A stretch of 10,937 nt of DNA from Halobacteria archaeon. Lineage in GTDB: Archaea; Halobacteriota; Syntropharchaeia; Alkanophagales; Methanospirareceae. Location of the stretch: positions 1 through 10,937 of the forward strand of contig JAOZPO010000034.1 of NCBI GenBank assembly GCA_029932715.1, read 5' to 3'. Every line of letters starts with the position of its first letter. Position 1 is the stretch's first letter. The notes under the pieces are model-generated. The model was not told the DNA's origin, made no database searches, and was given only the letters and a program-made list of their open reading frames with translations. Positions 6,103 to 10,937 of the stretch are shown in pieces. A program made the position numbers and the translations under genes.

Positions 6103-7614
6103 TTATGGATTATGCAGAAATAGCGCCTCGTCCTGCTCATAACTACGATCTAACCGTAGAGCAAGTTCTGCCTTTGCCAACTCTATACTCAGGTAAGAAA
6201 CGTGTTCAGTCAACGAAGCCAGCTTCAATCGCAGTATTGTATCCATTACTTCCTTTGCACTCATCCCTACTATTCGTTCCCCGGTAGACACATGTTCAGC
6301 GCATATCTTTCTGATGCTTTCGTCTTCTATTTCTATAATACTAATTTTAAAGCTGCCCTTAGGGTCAACTCTCCACTTAGTATTCGCATTTGCAACAATA
6401 AGTCCTTTATCCTGGACACTCACGACTGGCTTCTTTCTCTTCTCCTTTAGCATCAAAAGCGCGAGTCCAACGTCCTTAGGAGCACTTTTGCGCGCCTTCG
6501 CGAGCATCATCAACTCAGATGCGATTCGCAGTTCCCTTACACTCCCCCGCGCCTTATCGCTGTATTCCGGGGTAAAAAGGATGTCGGCGTTCAACTCGGA
6601 CGCGATACCTGCTAAAGTTGCATTTACACCTATGGAATCGGCATCTATAAGTTCTGTGACATTGCCAACGCCGAAAAATAGTGGTGTATTCTTGTCTTGC
6701 AATCTGAAGCGATAATAGTTGTATACGGATTCTGCAAGTCCATAACCTACTGCGTTCAATACCGGGTCAGCGATCAGGCGTCTTATGCCATGCTCCCTCG
6801 CTATTTCCAGGTTTTCATGCATACTCTCAATAGATGAGTCGGAAATCACAACTGCTGCTATATCATTTTCCGCTATTGCATCTGCCACTACCGGGATATT
6901 TTCTCTATTCACACTGAGTATCATATCGGCGCCGGATTGTATACCCGCGAGCAGGAGTTCGGCATCTAAGGTATCAACGGAAAGGGGAACGCCATGTGCG
7001 AAAGAGAGAGCAGCTTTTACCACGCTCTTTACCTCCTCTGGTTTCGCACCGATATGAACGCCAAGGTCTATGATATCAGCGCCGCTTTTTATTAAGTACG
7101 CCATTTTTTGCCGTAGTTCCTTCCTGGTCATCAACGTTGCATCTACGATCTCCGCGCAGACCTTCATCCTTGCACCACCACCTATTTTCACATTCTTTAT
7201 GCTGAAATACCCCGTTACACTGCGTTCCAACTCAAACAACAGTTTATACGCTTCCTCTTTTCGCTTTTCTGCCAGAAAGACATCGGCAGGTATATGAGAA
7301 GAGAAATCCATTTTATCTGCTACTTTTAACGCTTCACCGAGGTCGTATGCGTTTCTGGGTCCCAGTCGAATAGGTGTAGCTATTTCATTCTCTAAAGAGG
7401 TAAAATCCGACCTGCAAATGCCGGATACCAATATAAGGTCGGATTTTTTAGATTTTTTTCCCGACAGTGCTTTTTTCAGCGAGTTCGGTGTGGAGAAAGC
7501 GGCGATGTTCAAATCCTGTGTAAGCACTTCGCAATCGAACGGTAAATTTACGGTTCTTAGTGCGGCTTTAACCATACCTTCTGCTTTCTTTCCCGTTGCC
7601 AGCAATATCCTCAT
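6103..7614 (-). CDS. Dihydropteroate synthase-like protein (TIGR00284 type)
   Basis: The central part is a DHPS-like TIM barrel: GADIIDLG (about 178-185) and PLSVDT (about 210-215) correspond to conserved DHPS strands, and GVGNVTEL (about 315-322) is typical of this archaeal branch. The first ~150 residues, starting MRILLATGKKAEG, form the extra N-terminal domain of the family (DUF6513-like, from memory). The C-terminal region with HVSYLSIELAKAELAL resembles DUF4346. I chose the ATG at 7614 (503 residues) because it starts at the conserved MRILLATG; the longer frame would need a TTG at 7650. The family occurs in organisms using tetrahydromethanopterin and is thought to help build the pterin cofactor, but the reaction here is not shown by the sequence. 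It follows the DUF1015 gene by 57 nt on the same strand, so the two are probably co-transcribed. Confidence 0.85.
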   Translation of the reverse strand: MRILLATGKKAEGMVKAALRTVNLPFDCEVLTQDLNIAAFSTPNSLKKALSGKKSKKSDLILVSGICRSDFTSLENEIATPIRLGPRNAYDLGEALKVADKMDFSSHIPADVFLAEKRKEEAYKLLFELERSVTGYFSIKNVKIGGGARMKVCAEIVDATLMTRKELRQKMAYLIKSGADIIDLGVHIGAKPEEVKSVVKAALSFAHGVPLSVDTLDAELLLAGIQSGADMILSVNRENIPVVADAIAENDIAAVVISDSSIESMHENLEIAREHGIRRLIADPVLNAVGYGLAESVYNYYRFRLQDKNTPLFFGVGNVTELIDADSIGVNATLAGIASELNADILFTPEYSDKARGSVRELRIASELMMLAKARKSAPKDVGLALLMLKEKRKKPVVSVQDKGLIVANANTKWRVDPKGSFKISIIEIEDESIRKICAEHVSTGERIVGMSAKEVMDTILRLKLASLTEHVSYLSIELAKAELALRLDRSYEQDEALFLHNP

Positions 7615-7671
7615 GCCTGTTTTGGTACATAGATTCTCGCAAGAGAACAATATTAGTTCACATCTTCTCGT

Positions 7672-8967
7672 TCACTCATGCTCAAACCTTCGCATTACAA
7701 TACCCTCGGCGACTTTTGGCAGGAACAGCGTGGACTTCTGAGGAAATCCTTTCTGCTCCACCCGTGCCTTGTATTCCACATCTGCTACCCGCAGCGGCTT
7801 CATGAAGAATGCAACCTGGTAACCGCGGGTATCTACTTTTTCTATTGCATCCTTTGGACTGGCGGTGAAAGCAATACTTTCTTCTGGTTTGCCAATAAGC
7901 GCAGGTGCAATAAGCCACTCATGCAGACTTATCACGTCCAGACCTATCCGTTCGCCTTTCGCGTTTGACAATTCTCGTATCCGCTGCTCATCAGCCCGCA
8001 ATAAATAGAATCCTGTTCCGTCATACAGGCATAACCTAACGTCAAAATCGCTGGTCCGTTCGTTGAGCTTTGTATATACATCACTTCTATTGCAGCGTTC
8101 AACCGCAAAATTAGATTCTATCTTAGCCCAAAGCTCAGTCATGCGGCATTCTTTCACGCATCGGTGCCAGGGCAGTAATAAAAGCGCTCTATCGCCTCCT
8201 TCCACGAGCATCATAAGTGTATATGCCGTGCCTCCGTCTTTACACAGCAGATAAGAAGCGGTATACCGGTGATGCCCATCGAGAATCATAATGTGTTTGT
8301 CTCTCATCAAGTGCTCAATCTTCGCCATAACCTGCCTGTCCGAAACTTCCCAGAGCATGTGACGGCTGCCCTCTAACACGAAATCAACAATTGGCTTTCT
8401 ATTCGCATTTAGCTTCAAGTCCGGTCTGCGAAAGCCGAGGTACTGCTCGAATATATTGTTTATAGCGTGGTCAGGCATATTGTATTCAGCAACAATAGGC
8501 GAGAAGTTCATACCACATTCTTTCATCAACTCATATCGCTCATGCGAGTTCGACTCGAAAGTCTTCTCATGCCCCAATACGTTTTGTGCATTTAGCTTCT
8601 CGACTTGCACCAGTGCTATCAGCCCGAATATGAAATAAGTTTCTCTTCTATCTTCTTCCGGGATTTGTTCCATTATCTCGCTCGATAACTGGTATCTGAT
8701 ACCATAGATATAATAAGCGGGTTTATCGTATTCAATCAAAACCCCTTCATTGAATAAGCGCAGTAAACACGATTGCGCGTGATCTACAAATTCTCGCACT
8801 GATACACCCTCTTTTCTCGTGGTGATGTGGATTATGTTATTCTGCACGGCTGAGTATTTCTCGTACCGCGAGGCGTCTATGGTATCATAGACAGGGCAAA
8901 TGAACTCTGCGTTCCCTCCTGCTTTCGGGTTCAGTACTGTCACTTTGAATGGTTTTACGCTTACCAT
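7672..8967 (-). CDS. DUF1015 family protein
   Basis: A 431-residue protein of the DUF1015 family. The family marks are in order: FICPVYDTI near the N-terminus; VLGHEKTFESNSHERYELMKE (about 130-150) for the HExT segment; NFSPIVAEY; ILDGHHRYTASY with DGHHRY at 230-235; and near the C-terminus FPQKSTLFLPKVAEGIV, the family's PxKST..PK signature. The DGHHR motif recalls the nucleotide/substrate-binding motif of ParB/sulfiredoxin-fold enzymes such as archaeal serine kinase; a catalytic role is therefore possible but unproven. It is soluble, with no signal peptide or membrane segment. The gene heads a probable two-gene unit with the DHPS-like gene and is divergent from the radical SAM gene. Confidence 0.88.
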   Translation of the reverse strand: MVSVKPFKVTVLNPKAGGNAEFICPVYDTIDASRYEKYSAVQNNIIHITTRKEGVSVREFVDHAQSCLLRLFNEGVLIEYDKPAYYIYGIRYQLSSEIMEQIPEEDRRETYFIFGLIALVQVEKLNAQNVLGHEKTFESNSHERYELMKECGMNFSPIVAEYNMPDHAINNIFEQYLGFRRPDLKLNANRKPIVDFVLEGSRHMLWEVSDRQVMAKIEHLMRDKHIMILDGHHRYTASYLLCKDGGTAYTLMMLVEGGDRALLLLPWHRCVKECRMTELWAKIESNFAVERCNRSDVYTKLNERTSDFDVRLCLYDGTGFYLLRADEQRIRELSNAKGERIGLDVISLHEWLIAPALIGKPEESIAFTASPKDAIEKVDTRGYQVAFFMKPLRVADVEYKARVEQKGFPQKSTLFLPKVAEGIVMRRFEHE

Positions 8968-9020
8968 GAGTCTTGTAGAATGACAAATGTTTCGATATTA
9001 TTGTAGAAGTTACCTATAAC

Positions 9021-9027
9021 ATATATA
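9021..9027. promoter_or_regulatory. Symmetric TATA box between divergent DUF1015 and radical SAM genes
   Basis: ATATATA reads almost the same on both strands. For the plus strand it lies about 33 nt before the ATG at 9057, giving a leader of a few bases. For the minus strand it lies about 57 nt before the ATG at 8967, giving a leader of about 30 nt. A second AT-rich stretch (8995-9002) could instead drive a nearly leaderless DUF1015 mRNA. No Shine-Dalgarno is seen before either gene. Confidence 0.4.
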
Positions 9028-9056
9028 CCATACAGAACAACCGAAAACAACGAAGC

Positions 9057-10097
9057 ATGGACTGCACCCTAACCAAACATGGACTTGAGCAAGGAAGTTG
9101 CCAGATATTCGATTTTACTGCGGGTAAGATGCGAAAAGCATGTGACGCATCATATAAAGTTAAAGACGGGGTCCCATACCGGCTGATAAACGCAATCTTT
9201 CTTTCACGACCCGAACATTACCTGTCTATTTACCAATCTGGCTGCAACCTTGCATGCAAAAAATGCCATTCCTGGCAGTTCTCTCAGAACGCAGTGGGCG
9301 AATGGATGTCACCTTATGACATTTCAAAAGAGGTAGAGAAGTACCTGAACGACTACGAAATCACGTTTGTATCCAGAGAACAAGCCACGAGCTGGCACGC
9401 ACACGAGCTTTGTAAATCCTGTGGTAGTTGCGTTCTGCATGGCACGAGAAGCAAGCGATGCCCGGGTGTGCTCGGCGTTGACAAGATTGAGTTGAGCGAG
9501 CAGGGTTGGGGTCCCGCGAGGAACATAGTTGCATTCACCGGTGGTGACCTCGCCTGCCAGCCGGATTTCTATGTCAAGTCCGCGGAATCTATAAAAGAGT
9601 TAACTGAAAGGGTATGGGTGCTTCTTGAAACTAACGGATATGGTCTGATACCGGATACGCTCGAGCGGTTACAACAAGCGGGAATAGACTCCTTCTGGCT
9701 TGATATAAAGGCTTTTGACGATACGATACATCGTAAACTCACTGGTGTATCGAATACACGCATATTGAAACTACCGGCAGAGCTAAAAGAGAGCGGATTT
9801 GTTCTTGAACTGCTTTCGCTCGTTATTCCCGGCTGGGTAGAGGCAGATCAGATTGGCAAGATTGCAACGGTGTTGGCATCGGTGGATGCTGAAATTCCTT
9901 TCACTATTCTCGCCTTCTTTCCCGCATATAAGATGATAGACGTTCCGACTCCGAATCTACGGCAGATGATAGACGCTTATAACGCAGCAAAGGATGCGGG
10001 ACTGAGAAAGATCAAGCTGGGGAACGTCCATCTGTTTGTAAAGACACAGGAAGATTATGATGTGCTGGAAGAACACGTTGGCAGTGAAAGCGTTTAA
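9057..10097 (+). CDS. Radical SAM protein related to pyruvate-formate-lyase activating enzymes
   Basis: The 346-residue protein has the radical SAM cluster motif CNLACKKC (Cys63, Cys67, Cys70), which binds the [4Fe-4S] cluster that cleaves S-adenosylmethionine. Later segments match the PflA/COG1180 branch: TGGD (about 161-164, where GGE is usual), ETNGY (191-195) and WLDIKAFDDTIHRKLTGVSN (about 214-233). Between the first motif and TGGD lies an insert with four more cysteines, Cys119, Cys122, Cys125 and Cys135 followed by Pro, spaced like a ferredoxin. This suggests one auxiliary [4Fe-4S] cluster, as in several glycyl-radical-enzyme activases. No glycyl radical enzyme is in the window, so the substrate is unknown. 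It is transcribed away from DUF1015 and converges on EF-2. The superfamily is certain; the subfamily is probable; the function is open. Confidence 0.88.
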   Translation: MDCTLTKHGLEQGSCQIFDFTAGKMRKACDASYKVKDGVPYRLINAIFLSRPEHYLSIYQSGCNLACKKCHSWQFSQNAVGEWMSPYDISKEVEKYLNDYEITFVSREQATSWHAHELCKSCGSCVLHGTRSKRCPGVLGVDKIELSEQGWGPARNIVAFTGGDLACQPDFYVKSAESIKELTERVWVLLETNGYGLIPDTLERLQQAGIDSFWLDIKAFDDTIHRKLTGVSNTRILKLPAELKESGFVLELLSLVIPGWVEADQIGKIATVLASVDAEIPFTILAFFPAYKMIDVPTPNLRQMIDAYNAAKDAGLRKIKLGNVHLFVKTQEDYDVLEEHVGSESV

Positions 10098-10122
10098 TTG
10101 GTTGGCTGATTTGTTCCAATTA
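10095..10122 (+). terminator. Hairpin after the radical SAM gene, weak terminator candidate
   Basis: TAATTGG (10095-10101, including the stop codon) pairs with CCAATTA (10116-10122) across a 14-nt loop. No T-run follows on the plus strand, so termination is only suggested by position in the convergent gap. Confidence 0.3.
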
Positions 10123-10157
10123 TAAAGATAGGCTTGCCTTGTTTGTTAGGTAAATAT

Positions 10158-10164
10158 AAAAAAA
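10158..10164 (-). terminator. T7 tract after EF-2
   Basis: Seven T residues on the minus strand begin 13 nt after the EF-2 stop, followed by further AT-rich sequence. Archaeal transcription often ends at such T-tracts without a hairpin. It also implies that no same-strand gene is co-transcribed after EF-2. Confidence 0.45.
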
Positions 10165-10177
10165 GAACGAATCGTGA

Positions 10178-10937
10178 CTAAGACACGAAATCGCTTGGTT
10201 TTGGCATTTCCTGCTTCAAGCCTTTCCTTTTCCTCACTTCCATCACCTTCTCAGCGAACAGGTTCTGCGGTATGGGTTTGAAACCTGCGAACTCGGTACT
10301 CCACAACGCTCTCCCTTCGGTCACCGATCTTATGTCTCCCGCGAAGCCTAACATCTCTGCCACCGGCGCTTCCGCCTGCAAAGAAACCATATCCTCTTCG
10401 GTCTTTATATCTATTATCTGCCCTCTTCTGCCCTGTAGTTCTCGTGTGACGTTCCCCATCAGGTTCTGCGGTATGTTTATGAACACTTGCTGTGTTGGCT
10501 CGAGGAAAGTCGCCTTTCCAAGCAGCATAGCTGCAAGTATAGCGCTTCTTACCGCTGGGATTACCTGTGCGGGTCCACGGTGTATCGCATCCTCGTGCAG
10601 TTTCACATCCATCAGTTTCACTTTTACGCCCCTGCACTTCTCCTTTGCTAACGGACCCTTCTGAATCACTTCCTTGAAGCCTTCCTGGATCAACTCCATC
10701 GTCTCCCGCAGATACTGTACCCCTTTGGTCATATCTACCAGCACATTACCCTCGATTATGTCTACCACACTCTTCGCCTCTATCTTCTCCATACCCGCTT
10801 CTATCAGTTTATCTCGCATTTCAACCTTGTTTTTGCCTACCGTTATCCCTTCTACTCTTATCTTATCCACCACTTCAGCACCTAAGGGTTCGACAGTGAA
10901 ATAGAACTTGTTATGCCTGTTTGGCGATTTGCCCTCT
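10178..10937 (-). CDS. fusA: Elongation factor 2 (aEF-2), C-terminal part
   Basis: GTPase that moves tRNA and mRNA through the ribosome; only its C-terminal ~253 residues (domains IV-V and part of III/IV) are in the window. The frame stays open to the right edge, where SPNRHNKFYFTVEPL matches archaeal EF-2. LHEDAIHRGPAQVIPA contains the histidine that archaea and eukaryotes convert to diphthamide (codon at 10580-10582). FLEPTQQVFINIP, GRRGQI and AEAPVAEMLGFAGDIRSVTEGRA are domain V hallmarks, and the end PSDFVS is normal for the family. The GTG codons at 10873 and 10876 are internal, not starts. Orientation is convergent with the radical SAM gene, so the EF-1alpha gene that often follows EF-2 in euryarchaea is not directly downstream here. 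Confidence 0.97.
   Translation of the reverse strand, partial: EGKSPNRHNKFYFTVEPLGAEVVDKIRVEGITVGKNKVEMRDKLIEAGMEKIEAKSVVDIIEGNVLVDMTKGVQYLRETMELIQEGFKEVIQKGPLAKEKCRGVKVKLMDVKLHEDAIHRGPAQVIPAVRSAILAAMLLGKATFLEPTQQVFINIPQNLMGNVTRELQGRRGQIIDIKTEEDMVSLQAEAPVAEMLGFAGDIRSVTEGRALWSTEFAGFKPIPQNLFAEKVMEVRKRKGLKQEMPKPSDFVS

Noticed and set aside
6314..6715. Plus-strand frame of 133 codons, and similar ones at 6785-7057 and 7418-7741
   Set aside because: They are antisense to the DHPS-like gene, whose conserved barrel motifs show the true coding strand.
7615..7650. Twelve-residue N-terminal extension of the DHPS-like protein from a TTG at 7650
   Set aside because: The conserved family start MRILLATG coincides with the ATG at 7614, and the extension has no family support or ribosome-binding site.
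10128..10140. Short AGGC...GCCT inverted repeat in the gap after the radical SAM gene
   Set aside because: Four base pairs with a two-base loop is too little to support a structure.
10251..10637. Second minus-strand frame within EF-2, and a plus-strand frame at 10272-10664
   Set aside because: Both overlap the certain EF-2 frame containing the diphthamide histidine segment.

Overview
The window looks like chromosomal DNA of a euryarchaeon, probably from the methanogen/ANME/Archaeoglobus side of the tree. The evidence is: (i) the archaeal cluster rpl18e-rpl13-rps9-rpoN-tRNA-rpoK; (ii) an archaeal riboflavin synthase of the lumazine-synthase-like type; (iii) a dihydropteroate-synthase-like protein of the family found in tetrahydromethanopterin-using organisms; (iv) archaeal EF-2 carrying its diphthamide histidine; and (v) AT-rich TATA-like boxes placed so that several mRNAs would be leaderless. 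The lineage below Euryarchaeota is inference. Nothing looks like a phage, plasmid, insertion sequence or CRISPR array.

Layout. Positions 1-1194 (minus) hold the first 398 codons of a GvpD/KaiC-like P-loop ATPase that runs off the left edge. It is divergent from the ribosomal/RNA polymerase cluster (plus, 1380-3138): L18e, L13, S9, Rpo10 (RpoN), tRNA-Pro(CGG) and Rpo6 (RpoK). Methionyl-tRNA synthetase (minus, 3150-4772) converges on rpoK with an 11-nt gap. Next is a small exported protein of unknown function (minus, 4972-5496), with an internal duplication, a strong Shine-Dalgarno and a clear hairpin/T-tract terminator. Riboflavin synthase ribC (plus, 5617-6075) converges on a probable two-gene minus-strand unit: a DUF1015 protein (7672-8967) followed by the dihydropteroate-synthase-like protein (6103-7614). 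A radical SAM protein resembling pyruvate-formate-lyase activating enzymes (plus, 9057-10097) is divergent from the DUF1015 gene and appears to share its promoter region. The right edge holds the C-terminal third of EF-2 (minus, 10178 to the end).

How the genes fit together. Most of the window is translation and transcription housekeeping (L18e, L13, S9, Rpo10, Rpo6, tRNA-Pro, MetRS, EF-2). Two genes belong to cofactor synthesis: RibC makes riboflavin, and the DHPS-like protein plausibly acts in pterin synthesis. The least understood parts are the exported repeat protein, the radical SAM activase-like protein with a second cysteine cluster, the DUF1015 protein and the ATPase. I do not see a convincing new multi-gene system. 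The best leads are the exported duplicated protein and the orphan radical SAM enzyme.
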